NCBI GenBank assembly: GCA_017519415.1 | Contig: JAFWSI010000047.1 | Coordinates: forward strand, 1 to 60,889 | Reading direction: 5' to 3' | Length of the DNA stretch: 60,889 bases | From: Ruminococcus sp. | Lineage (GTDB): Bacteria; Bacillota; Clostridia; Oscillospirales; Ruminococcaceae | Shown here: positions 33,501-40,768 of the stretch, piece by piece | Numbering within the stretch: position 1 is the stretch's first letter | Layout: every line of letters starts with the position of its first letter | Made by a program: the position numbers and the translations under genes | The notes under the pieces: generated by a model | Databases searched by the model: none | What the model saw: the letters and a program-made list of their open reading frames with translations, nothing else | What the model was told of the DNA's origin: nothing

Positions 33501-34013
33501 ACATGGAGCGGTAAATACTACACGGATTATCCCGTTACAGCAAAGGCAATGGCCAAGGAAGGCTATTCCTTCGATCACTGGGAGGTAACAGGCGCTACAG
33601 TAAGCGATACCACCTCAGATGAGATAACCGTTCCCGTAAGCGAGGGCGTTACCATCAAGGCTGTATACAAGGCAGGCGGAGCACCTCCCGCAACAACTAC
33701 AAAGGCTACCACAACCACAACAAAGCCCGTGACAACGACTACGACTACAGTTCAGCAGGGCGGTCTGAAGGTAACCAAGTACGGCGATGCAAACTGCGAT
33801 ACAACAGTCGATCTTTCCGACGCAGTTCTCATCATGCAGAACTTTGCGAACCCCAACAAGTATGGTCTCAAGGGAAGCGATGCACACCATATCACAGAGC
33901 AGGGCTATGCAAATGCAGACTGCGCAGGTCACAACGACGGCGTAACCACAGGCGACGCACTTGCGATACAGAAGTATATGCTCGGCGTTATTCAGCAGCT
34001 CCCCGAGAAATAA
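30597..34013 (+). CDS. Secreted CotH protein with lamin-tail domain, Gln-rich repeats and dockerin
   Basis: 1138 residues from the ATG at 30597 (GGAGGG 7 bases upstream). In order there is a signal peptide (about 1-34), a lamin-tail domain (about 37-160), a chitobiase-like beta segment (about 190-300), a low-complexity Gln/Gly region (about 340-550) with 16-residue units QQGQNGQQGFDMSQWG, and a CotH kinase-like domain (about 560-930) with IRTKG and GEFWGIYQLTEKY. Then come a bacterial-repeat beta domain, a Thr linker and a C-terminal dockerin with two Ca-binding loops (GDANCDTTVDLSDAV and ADCAGHNDGVTTGDA). The dockerin means it is mounted on a cohesin scaffold, as CotH proteins are in ruminococcal cellulosomes. 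Confidence 0.9.
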   Translation: MFKRTATRTCAGIMSLAMLLGTAGLFPASKAAAASGVTINEVCPKNTTYQAPDGNYYDWIELYNGSGSSVDISGWGITDKEDTPYRFTIPSGTVIEAGGRKIIFLDGTAGETNSAIAPFGLSTSGETVTLTDASGNIASQVTFDDMAKDTSYGQYPDGSGEYYTLKTTPNAANSAPEGSNAVRTPVFSAESGFYDNGFSLSIDVPQGTTVYYTLDGSDPTSASERYTGPISVQDMTNTPNKLSARTDITAYTDILAPDEGVLKAAVVRAAAVDSQGRTSEVITKTYFIGSANVSKYKNMKVISLVTDPDNLFDYDKGIYCLGKVYDQGGGGMTFPGMGDWGQQGQNGQQGFDMSQWGQQGQDGQQGFDMSQWGQQGQNGQQGVDMSQWGQQGQNGQQGVDMSQWGQQGQNGQQGQNGQQGFDMSQWGQQGQNGQQGFDMSQWGQQGQWGGDIQLGGAGGPAVTADEDTIGAAAGGFGQQGGAQQWGGFGQQGGDGAAAGGAQQWGGFGQQGGDGAAAGGAQQWGGFGQQDGGAGGFMGGGGGGFNMGDFAFMSQANYNQKGAEWERPANIEIFENGQSVVSQNVGIRTKGAASRAWAQKSFNVFARMDYGKSEVEYDLFEGKATKAKNNKTIKKFDGFTIRNGGNDNMAGFFRDSVNQALVSDRNMATQATSECILFIDGEFWGIYQLTEKYNTDYFDSHYGVKKNDVAFIKNNSLEDGNNQDLTDWNNLLSEISRGDMSSDAAYQQVCQKLDIQSYIDYFAAEMYWGNHDWPGNNTAVWRANTVDPENPYADGKWRMVLFDTEYSASLADKINEVGPTYNTFTAVGGGGGMGMGFGMGGASLGGTFSALMKNADFRRQFEITFMDLANYNFDPNKTSQVISYYKNYKQQILDTYKRFPSSKNIHNEQTFEEDYQLLDTFYKSRFSNITSMMKNYMSLTGSLATVNVSNDGSKGTLQLNTIKFDDSMSTWSGKYYTDYPVTAKAMAKEGYSFDHWEVTGATVSDTTSDEITVPVSEGVTIKAVYKAGGAPPATTTKATTTTTKPVTTTTTTVQQGGLKVTKYGDANCDTTVDLSDAVLIMQNFANPNKYGLKGSDAHHITEQGYANADCAGHNDGVTTGDALAIQKYMLGVIQQLPEK
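31619..31939 (+). repeat. 48-bp tandem repeats coding for QQGQNGQQGFDMSQWG
   Basis: About six near-identical units, with Asn/Asp and Phe/Val changes and one partial extra unit, all in frame in the CotH gene. A second set of about 57 bp (AAAGGAQQWGGFGQQGGDG) follows at about 32010-32200. Both probably vary in copy number. Confidence 0.88.
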
Positions 34014-34095
34014 AAAAAGTCCTGCACGGGGCAGGAATAACAAAAGTCTTTATTGAGCCATAAGGCTTCCGATAAAGTACAACCACCTTCAGAAG

Positions 34096-34128
34096 CAGCG
34101 AAGAGGAAAACCTCTTCGCTGTTTTTTA
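34096..34128 (+). terminator. Rho-independent terminator of the CotH gene
   Basis: CAGCGAAGAGG-AAAA-CCTCTTCGCTG (34096-34121) followed by TTTTTT. An 11-bp perfect stem. Confidence 0.85.
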
Positions 34129-34752
34129 TGTTCTGACTTCCGTATAGTAGTATACTGCAAGCTGGGTGCGGTCGCGGAGCTCCAGCTTGTCAAGGAGGGA
34201 GCTTATGTAATTGCGGACGGTGCCTTCGCTGAGGAAGAGCTTTCCCGAGATCTCCTTGTTGCTGAGTCCCTTTGCTACGAGCTCCATTATCTCGCGCTCC
34301 TTGTCGCTTATGCCGTGAGCTGCGAAATCAAAGCTCTCTCTCGGCTTTATGAGCTCGGGGAGCTTTGTTATTATCTTGTCGCCGAAGACGGTCTGACCGC
34401 CCATGACCGCTTCGAGAGCGGGCACTATACCGTCGAAGTCCTGCTTGAGGATATAGCCCTTGGCGCCCATATTCAGAGCCTTTATGATATATTCGTCATC
34501 GGAGAAGGTGGTGAGGTAGAGGATACGGGCGTCTGGATGCTTTCCGAGTATAATCTCGCCCGCTTCAATGCCCGTCATGCCCTCCATGCGTATATCCATG
34601 AGTACAGCGTCGGGACTGAGCTGATCGTAAAGGGCAACGGCCTCCCTGCCGCTTGCTCCCATGGCGGAAACGGTGACCTTTCCGGTGTTTTCAAGTATTG
34701 TTTTCAGTGACAGAGCGACGAGCTTGTCATCATCTATAACGATTATATTCAT
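34126..34752 (-). CDS. NarL/LuxR-family response regulator (orphan)
   Basis: 208 residues: receiver domain with IDDD, phospho-Asp in VLMDIRM (about 54) and Lys in YILKQDF (about 105), then a LuxR-type helix-turn-helix (ISDKEREIMELVAKGLSNKE, then EGTVRNYIS). This is the DesR/LiaR-like type. No histidine kinase gene is next to it. It is divergent from an ABC-2 exporter operon, and tandem TGAC-N4-GNCA-like sites lie between the two genes; one of them overlaps this gene's own -35 box, suggesting autoregulation and control of the exporter. Confidence 0.9.
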   Translation of the reverse strand: MNIIVIDDDKLVALSLKTILENTGKVTVSAMGASGREAVALYDQLSPDAVLMDIRMEGMTGIEAGEIILGKHPDARILYLTTFSDDEYIIKALNMGAKGYILKQDFDGIVPALEAVMGGQTVFGDKIITKLPELIKPRESFDFAAHGISDKEREIMELVAKGLSNKEISGKLFLSEGTVRNYISSLLDKLELRDRTQLAVYYYTEVRT

Positions 34753-34846
34753 AAATACCTCCCGTAGAGATCAACATTCGGCTTTGCGCCCCCTGAACAG
34801 AGTTCAGGGCAATAACCGCCTGACGGAGGTTATTGAATACACATTA

Positions 34847-34875
34847 ATTATATCACGGCAATATGACATTTGCAA
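34847..34875 (-). promoter_or_regulatory. Promoter of the orphan response regulator
   Basis: On the minus strand TTGCAA (34875-34870), a 17-base spacer and TATAAT (34852-34847). The -35 box overlaps the leftmost operator site. Confidence 0.55.
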
Positions 34876-34950
34876 GTGCATCTGTATGACAAATGTCATA
34901 TGAAATACTGACGGAGGACACTACCGCAGAGGCAAAATATGCGTTATAAT
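34861..34950 (+). promoter_or_regulatory. Tandem NarL-type operators and promoter of the ABC-2 exporter
   Basis: Three sites with TGAC half-sites start at 34864 (TGAC-ATTT-GCAA), 34887 (TGAC-AAAT-GTCA, part of palindrome TATGACAAATGTCATA) and 34909 (TGAC-GGAG-GACA), 23 and 22 bp apart. A perfect 12-bp inverted repeat joins 34861-34872 and 34890-34901. The -10 box TATAAT is 34945-34950, and there is no -35 consensus, as expected for an activated promoter. The same arrangement recurs at 38315-38378. Confidence 0.65.
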
Positions 34951-34984
34951 GATTACAGTGAACAGCATAAGGGAGGAATTCATT

Positions 34985-35935
34985 ATGAGCAATACAGTTG
35001 TAAAGATAAAGGATCTTGTAAAACGCTACGGCGATCTCATCGCTCTCGACCATTTCAGTCTTGAGATAGAACAGGGTGAGATATTCGGACTTCTCGGTCC
35101 CAACGGCTCGGGAAAGACCACCACCATAAACTGCCTGCTTTCACTCCTTTCCTTCGACAAGGGCGACATAGAGATATTCGGGAAGAAGATGACTCCCGTA
35201 AGCTATGACATAAAAAAGGAGATAGGCATAATCATGCAGAATGTGGCGGTATTCGAGGAGCTTACCGTTTACGAGAACATCGACTACTTCTGCGGTCTGT
35301 ACATAACCGACAAGGCAAAGCGGAGAGCCTGCGTTGAGGAGGCTATAAAGTTCGTAGGCCTTGAGGATTTCCGCAGATTCTATCCGAAGAAGCTCTCGGG
35401 AGGACTTCTCCGCAGACTCAATATCGCCTGCGGAATCGCTCACAAGCCGAAGCTCATTATCCTCGACGAGCCCACTGTTGCCGTCGATCCTCAGAGCCGC
35501 AACCGTATCCTCGAGGGCATACAGCAGCTCAACAGGGACGGCGCTACCGTCATCTACACCTCCCACTACATGGAAGAGGTGGAGCAGATATGCACCCGTA
35601 TCGCTATAATGGACAAGGGCAGAAAGGTCGCAGAGGGCACCAAGGACGAGCTGAAGCGTATGATAAAGAATACCGAGACCATAACCATAGAGATACTGGA
35701 GCTCCCCGAAAAGGTATATGGTGAGATATCGTCTCTGCCTCATGTTTACGATACTTCTCACAGCGACGGCAAGCTGTCGGTATACTGTTCGGGCGGCAAG
35801 CACAACCTCACAAGAGTGCTTGACGTATTGCAGAAGAACGAGCTTGGCTTCGGAAGAGTCTATACCGAGCTTCCCACTCTCAACGACGTGTTCCTTGAGA
35901 TAACGGGCACCGCACTCAGAGACAAGGAGGATTGA
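34985..35935 (+). CDS. ABC exporter ATP-binding protein (ABC-2 type)
   Basis: 316 residues from the ATG at 34985, which has AGGGAGG 7 bases upstream. Walker A is GPNGSGKTT, the signature is LSGGLLRRL, Walker B is LIILDEPTVAVDPQSR and the switch His is in TSHYMEE. A C-terminal domain of about 90 residues is typical of drug, lipid or bacteriocin-immunity exporters. It is the first gene of a three-gene exporter operon controlled by the operator cluster upstream. Confidence 0.93.
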   Translation: MSNTVVKIKDLVKRYGDLIALDHFSLEIEQGEIFGLLGPNGSGKTTTINCLLSLLSFDKGDIEIFGKKMTPVSYDIKKEIGIIMQNVAVFEELTVYENIDYFCGLYITDKAKRRACVEEAIKFVGLEDFRRFYPKKLSGGLLRRLNIACGIAHKPKLIILDEPTVAVDPQSRNRILEGIQQLNRDGATVIYTSHYMEEVEQICTRIAIMDKGRKVAEGTKDELKRMIKNTETITIEILELPEKVYGEISSLPHVYDTSHSDGKLSVYCSGGKHNLTRVLDVLQKNELGFGRVYTELPTLNDVFLEITGTALRDKED

Positions 35936-35937
35936 CC

Positions 35938-37071
35938 ATGTTCCTTCACATTCTTAAATATGAGCTGAAAAACGGTCTGCGCAATAAGGACCTTATCATA
36001 TGGCTCATACTTTTCCCCATAGTTCTGGGTACCTTCTTCAAGATAGCCTTCGGGAGCGTTTACGAAAAGACCGAGAAATTCAGCACCATACCCGTTGCCG
36101 TTGTGGAGACTGCGGAAAATCAGGCGTTCAGACAGGTGCTTGAAAGCATAGAGAGCGCAGATGAGCCTTTCCTCAGTGCAAGCTTCGTGAATAAGGAAAA
36201 GGCGGAAAAAATGCTGGACGACGGCGACGTGGAGGGTATCATCTTCTCGGGCGATAAGCTCAGCCTCACCGTAAAGGAAAAGGGCATACAGGAGACCATG
36301 CTCAGCGCCTTTGTGAAGCAGTATTCCGTCCGCGAGAAGATAGCAACGGACGCTTTGACTGCGGCTCCGGAAAAGGCACAGGAGGTAATAGCGGCCCTTA
36401 CGGGAGAGACAGTCTCCTCATGCAGGGAGATACCCCTTACTCAGGGCAATCCCGATATATATATCCAGTACTTCTATAACCTCATCGCTATGGTGGCGCT
36501 GTTCGGCTGCATGACGGGTATGCACATAACAATAACCAATCAGGCCGATCTTTCCGCTCTCGGAGCAAGGAACAACTGCTCGCCCGCACACAAATCGCTG
36601 AGCGTGCTTGCAGGCTTTGCGGGAAGCTGCGTGCTTCAGACAATATGCATGGTAATCTGTGTCACCTTCCTTGCATTCGTTCTCAGGGTGGACTTCGGAG
36701 ACAGACTGCCCCTTGTGTATCCTGCGGCCATACTTGGCGGCATACTGGGAGTAGCCTTCGGCTTCTTCGTGGGCTCTCTGGCAAGAGTGGGAGAAAAGGC
36801 AAAGACAGCCATACTTATGACCACCACCATGCTGCTGTGCTTCTTCAGCGGCCTTATGATAGGCAATATGAAGGCGTTCGTCGCAGAAAAGGTGCCATGG
36901 CTCAATGAGATCAACCCTGCGGCCCTGACATCGGACTGCTTCTACTGTCTGAACCTTTACGAGGATTACGACCGCTTCATATCAAAGCTCATCACTATGG
37001 CTGTGATAACAGTGATATTCATTTTTCTCGGCTTCATCACCTCAAGGAGGAAGAAATATGCAAGTATTTAA
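35938..37071 (+). CDS. ABC-2 type permease 1
   Basis: 377 residues from the ATG at 35938 (AAGGAGG 8 bases upstream), starting two bases after the ATPase stop. It has one N-terminal membrane helix (about 18-37), an external domain of about 150 residues, then five helices (about 180-370), the ABC-2/YhgE-like layout. It pairs with the next permease, so the transporter is probably a heterodimer. The cargo is unknown. Confidence 0.85.
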   Translation: MFLHILKYELKNGLRNKDLIIWLILFPIVLGTFFKIAFGSVYEKTEKFSTIPVAVVETAENQAFRQVLESIESADEPFLSASFVNKEKAEKMLDDGDVEGIIFSGDKLSLTVKEKGIQETMLSAFVKQYSVREKIATDALTAAPEKAQEVIAALTGETVSSCREIPLTQGNPDIYIQYFYNLIAMVALFGCMTGMHITITNQADLSALGARNNCSPAHKSLSVLAGFAGSCVLQTICMVICVTFLAFVLRVDFGDRLPLVYPAAILGGILGVAFGFFVGSLARVGEKAKTAILMTTTMLLCFFSGLMIGNMKAFVAEKVPWLNEINPAALTSDCFYCLNLYEDYDRFISKLITMAVITVIFIFLGFITSRRKKYASI

Positions 37072-38242
37072 GGCCATGACCAGGGTAATGAGAAAAAGGC
37101 TGCTCTCTGCCATGATATATATTATCGTATTTTTAGTCATATCTGTATTCATTGCCAATGTTTCCAACAAGGATAACAAATTCGAGCTGACAAAGCTGAG
37201 GATATGCGTTTTCGACGAGGACGATACTCCCGAGAGCCGCGCTCTCACGGAGTTTATCGGTAAGTCCAACGACCTTGTGGAGCTGGAAAACGACAGGGAT
37301 ACCATGATCGACGCTCTCTATTATATGCAGGTCAATTACGTACTCACTATCAACAAGGGCTACGCCGAGAAGATAGCGGCAGGGGATACGGCCGACCTCT
37401 TCGGCAGCTATCACATAGACGAGAGCTATTCCGTGGTATATATGGGACAGTTCCTCGACGAATATACCACATCGGTAAAGGCTTATCTCGCTATGGGAAG
37501 GACTATGGACGAGGCCGTCGCTGCTACAGAGGAGTCCCTCTCTCAGGAGACACAGGTGGATATGCTGAGGGTGGACAAGGCGGGAAATTCACATTTCAGC
37601 GTTGATTTCTCCATGTATTTCCAGTATATGCCCTATGTACTCGTATCGGCGGTGATGATCGTCATATGTCAGGTGCTTGTAACCATGAGCAGGAAGGACA
37701 TACGCTTCCGCACCAACTGCTCATGCCTCAGGGACTCGGAGTATACCTTCCAGCTCTTCTTCGGAAGCGGTCTGTTCGTGCTCGGAGTATGGCTGCTGCT
37801 CATGATAGTGGGAGCTGTAATCAACGAGGAGATGTACAGCGGCAGGGCGTGGCTGGCAGTATTCAACAGCCTTATATTCTCGGTCGTGGTGGCAGCCATA
37901 GCAGTGTTCGTTTCAAGCTTCGAGCCCAAGGACAACGTGCTGAACCTTATCACGCAGATACTCGGCCTTGGCATGAGCTTCCTCTGCGGAGTGTTCATAC
38001 CCACGTCAATGCTCAGCGGCAGCGTTCTTTCCGCGGCAAGGTTCATGCCTGCCTACTGGTACATCAAGGCTAACAATATGATAGCTGATATACAACCCTA
38101 CAGCTTTGAGGGAGTCATGAAGTGCTACGGAGTACAGCTTCTGTTCGTGGCGGCGCTGGTGCTCCTTACGCTGCTGGTGCGCAGGGTGAAGTACAGCGGT
38201 GCGGCCATAGGTACCTCCGTGAAGAAAGCGGCGGTCAGCTGA
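37058..38242 (+). CDS. ABC-2 type permease 2
   Basis: 394 residues, same layout as permease 1 with one helix (about 14-34), a long external domain (about 35-185) and six C-terminal helices. The ATG at 37058 overlaps the previous gene by 14 bases and has AAGGAGG 8 bases upstream. It completes the exporter. A strong terminator follows. Confidence 0.85.
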   Translation: MQVFKAMTRVMRKRLLSAMIYIIVFLVISVFIANVSNKDNKFELTKLRICVFDEDDTPESRALTEFIGKSNDLVELENDRDTMIDALYYMQVNYVLTINKGYAEKIAAGDTADLFGSYHIDESYSVVYMGQFLDEYTTSVKAYLAMGRTMDEAVAATEESLSQETQVDMLRVDKAGNSHFSVDFSMYFQYMPYVLVSAVMIVICQVLVTMSRKDIRFRTNCSCLRDSEYTFQLFFGSGLFVLGVWLLLMIVGAVINEEMYSGRAWLAVFNSLIFSVVVAAIAVFVSSFEPKDNVLNLITQILGLGMSFLCGVFIPTSMLSGSVLSAARFMPAYWYIKANNMIADIQPYSFEGVMKCYGVQLLFVAALVLLTLLVRRVKYSGAAIGTSVKKAAVS

Positions 38243-38259
38243 CAATAACCGTATAATAA

Positions 38260-38287
38260 AGCCTCTGTTTCTGACAGAGGCTTTTTT
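38260..38287 (+). terminator. Rho-independent terminator of the ABC-2 operon
   Basis: GCCTCTG-TTTCTGA-CAGAGGC followed by TTTTTT. Confidence 0.88.
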
Positions 38288-38314
38288 GCGCAGTGATTTT
38301 TGCCATTTTTTCAA

Positions 38315-38378
38315 TGACATATGTAATTTCGAAAGTGACGGAAGACATCTTAAAAGGTTCGCGGGAACGTGATAGAAT
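38315..38378 (+). promoter_or_regulatory. Operators and promoter of the Ig-like protein gene
   Basis: TGAC-ATAT-GTAA (38315-38326) and TGAC-GGAA-GACA (38336-38347), 21 bp apart, followed by -10 box TAGAAT (38373-38378) 37 bp from the second site. The second site and the spacing to the -10 box (36 bp there) match the exporter promoter at 34909-34950, so the same regulator probably controls both. Confidence 0.55.
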
Positions 38379-38475
38379 AAGACCATACCAAACGGGAAAA
38401 CGTTCAGGCGCCGGGCGTTTTTATAAAAACAATATCAGCAATTATAATTTATTTAAAAACGGAGGTAGTATTATT

Positions 38476-39771
38476 ATGAAAGCAATATCCAAAAAAATCG
38501 TAAGCTTATTCTCATGTGCAGTTCTTCTCTGCGGAGCGGGAGCTGTTCCCACCAATGCTGAAAGTCAGTCCGGAGTAAATACAACATATGCTGCTGTTGT
38601 AAGGAGAACAGTGGAAATTGCGCTCAACGGCTATGATTTTGAGCTTCCCATCGGCGGAAGTGTCAGCATTAAGGTCACAACAGGAAATATTTCATCTAAC
38701 AACACAACACTGAGCTATCAGTGGTACAAAAACGGCTCGGCTATCAGCGGAGCTACCTCGTCAAGCTATAATGCAACGTCGGAAGGCGAGTATTACTGCA
38801 AGATAAAGGCAACGAAAAAAATACAGTTAACAGGAAGAAGACCCTATACCAATTCCACGACATATGACACAAAGACAGCTACCGTGGTAAAAAAGCTGAC
38901 TATAACTTCTCAGCCTCAGGATACAGCTGTTATCAAACCGTATTTTTCACGTCAGTTCAGCATAGGTGTAACAGGCGGCACAGCTCCTTATACCTATGAC
39001 TGGACGCTGGACGGTACAGTTCTGCCTTTGGCTCATAACAAGAAGACTATCAATGTTACCACTCCCGGAAAGTACCAGTGCACAGTTACGGACAGCAAGG
39101 GCAAGACGGTAAAGAGCAGAGTTGCTGCTCTTACTGAGAATTTCCTCAGGATAACCAGTCAGTCCGGTGACGGAAATATCTATTCTCAGGGCGGTTCCTA
39201 TTATCTTTACGTAAATGCGGCAGGCGGTCTGGCTCCTTACAGATATGAATGGACTCTTGACGGCTATATCCTGCCAAACAACACAAACTACCTCTATGCA
39301 ACAGAGTTCGGAAAGTATTGCTGTACTGTATATGACGGCTACAACGATAAGGTAACGAGCAGTACGATGACCGTACATAATCAGGTCCTCAGGTTCAAGC
39401 AGCAGCCTGTTTCCGTGGCTTCAAAAGAATACGACCGTACAGCTACTCTCTCGGTATATGTAATTGGAGGAACAGGAAGATATGGTTATGAGTGGCAGAA
39501 ATATGTCAACGGCGAGTGGGTGAGCGCAAATTGCTACAAGCCGGAAATAAATGTCAGCAGAAGCGACGCGCATGCTTATTCATGGCGTGATAACGAAATA
39601 CACGGCGGACGTTCGGATCTGCATTATCTGATACACTACTACACTGACTACCGCTGTGTAGTAAAGACCTATGACTACTACGGAAATCTTGTTACTCAGA
39701 TCACAAGCAATACCGCAAGAGTCAATGATAATGTCAAGGATTATATCACAGACGTTGAATTCTATTGGTGA
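38476..39771 (+). CDS. Secreted protein with four Ig-like domains
   Basis: 431 residues. A signal peptide (about 1-30) ends near TNAES. Four tandem Ig-like units follow, each with a central Trp (YQWYKNG, YDWTLDG, YEWTLDG, YEWQKY) and a late Y-x-C core (YYCKIKA, YQCTVTD, YCCTVYD, YRCVVKT). There is no wall anchor, so it is released or binds another surface component. The ATG at 38476 has GGAGGT 9 bases upstream. It has its own promoter with operators like those of the exporter upstream, which suggests a shared role, perhaps envelope protection or export (inference). Confidence 0.8.
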   Translation: MKAISKKIVSLFSCAVLLCGAGAVPTNAESQSGVNTTYAAVVRRTVEIALNGYDFELPIGGSVSIKVTTGNISSNNTTLSYQWYKNGSAISGATSSSYNATSEGEYYCKIKATKKIQLTGRRPYTNSTTYDTKTATVVKKLTITSQPQDTAVIKPYFSRQFSIGVTGGTAPYTYDWTLDGTVLPLAHNKKTINVTTPGKYQCTVTDSKGKTVKSRVAALTENFLRITSQSGDGNIYSQGGSYYLYVNAAGGLAPYRYEWTLDGYILPNNTNYLYATEFGKYCCTVYDGYNDKVTSSTMTVHNQVLRFKQQPVSVASKEYDRTATLSVYVIGGTGRYGYEWQKYVNGEWVSANCYKPEINVSRSDAHAYSWRDNEIHGGRSDLHYLIHYYTDYRCVVKTYDYYGNLVTQITSNTARVNDNVKDYITDVEFYW

Positions 39772-39777
39772 TATAAA

Positions 39778-39808
39778 AGAAAAGGAACTGCGATCGCAGT
39801 TCCTTTTT
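39778..39808. terminator. Bidirectional Rho-independent terminator
   Basis: AAAGGAACTGCGATCGCAGTTCCTTT is a perfect palindrome with T/A runs on both sides. It ends the Ig-like gene on plus and the biosynthetic operon on minus. Confidence 0.85.
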
Positions 39809-39810
39809 TG

Positions 39811-40515
39811 CTATCTGTCGCTGAGCTCCAGTTTCGCCTTGATTATACCGCAGACCTCCTCCATGTGCTGCCGATAGTAGAAATGCCCGCCGGTAAAGGG
39901 ATACAGCCTGCATTTTCCCCTTGTGAACCTGCCCCAGCCGCTCATGTCAACGCCTTTGAGCAGAGGGTCCTCAGTGCCGAAAAGGACGCTTATATCGCAG
40001 CCGAAGTTCAGTTCCGCAGGAGTTATACCGTAACGCTCGGTCATGCGCACATCGGTGCAGAGCAGTCCGTTCAGCAGCTTTATGAGCTCCTCGTTCACGG
40101 CGGGCAGGGGAGCAGACAGGGAGCCGCCGCCGAAAAAGGAAATTATCTCCCCGTCTGAAGCCGTATCCGCGTTCTCAAAGCAGTGCATTTTCACGTCCGG
40201 GGGATTTTTCCCCGACAGGAAGATATGCCTGGGAGCTGCAAGACCCTTTTCCTTTGCCTGACGGACGAGCTCCGCCGCAAGGGCAGTGCCCATGCTGTGT
40301 CCGAATATGGCGTAGTCGCCTCCGAGAAGTCCGGAATGCTTTTCTATGAGATCGGAGGCACAGGAGGGTACTGTGTCGAGGAGAGGCTCGGAAAGCCTTG
40401 TGAGGCGTCCCGAGAGCTCCATGGGGACCACCGTTAGCTCCTTCGGAAGGAACTGCCTGAATGCGCAGTAGCTCTTTGCGGAGCCCCCTGCGTGAGAGAG
40501 AAAGAAAAGTATCAT
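39811..40515 (-). CDS. Type II thioesterase (GrsT-like)
   Basis: 234 residues from the ATG at 40515. The alpha/beta-hydrolase nucleophile motif is GHSMG, the acid is probably Asp in LFGTEDP, and the catalytic His is in FTGGHFYY near the C terminus. The opening FFLSHAGGSAKSYCAF is diagnostic of the proofreading thioesterases that free blocked carrier proteins in peptide and polyketide synthases. It is the last gene of the operon, right behind a carrier protein. Confidence 0.88.
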   Translation of the reverse strand: MILFFLSHAGGSAKSYCAFRQFLPKELTVVPMELSGRLTRLSEPLLDTVPSCASDLIEKHSGLLGGDYAIFGHSMGTALAAELVRQAKEKGLAAPRHIFLSGKNPPDVKMHCFENADTASDGEIISFFGGGSLSAPLPAVNEELIKLLNGLLCTDVRMTERYGITPAELNFGCDISVLFGTEDPLLKGVDMSGWGRFTRGKCRLYPFTGGHFYYRQHMEEVCGIIKAKLELSDR

Positions 40516-40516
40516 A

Positions 40517-40768
40517 TCAGTCCTCCAAAGGCGTGCCTTTTTCGTTGAGCAGGTCGAATATCTCGCCCACTCTGCTGACCGAGGCCACAAGGGAAAGAGG
40601 TATGCCGAGCCTGTATGTATCCGTTATTTCGGAGCCGAGACCGAAAAGTCCAAGCGAATCAAGGAAAAGGTCGTCGTATACGTCGGTATCTCTCGTGATT
40701 TCCGCGGCGTCAACGCCCGCGTAGTCCGAGACAAGCTGTATGAAGCTGCCGAGGTCGAGTCCGTTCAT
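40517..40768 (-). CDS. Acyl carrier protein 2
   Basis: 83 residues with the phosphopantetheine Ser in FLDSLGL near residue 38, and helices typical of the family. It overlaps the ligase gene by four bases (ATGA), which points to it being loaded by that ligase. Its D-S-L surround differs from carrier protein 1. Confidence 0.85.
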   Translation of the reverse strand: MNGLDLGSFIQLVSDYAGVDAAEITRDTDVYDDLFLDSLGLFGLGSEITDTYRLGIPLSLVASVSRVGEIFDLLNEKGTPLED

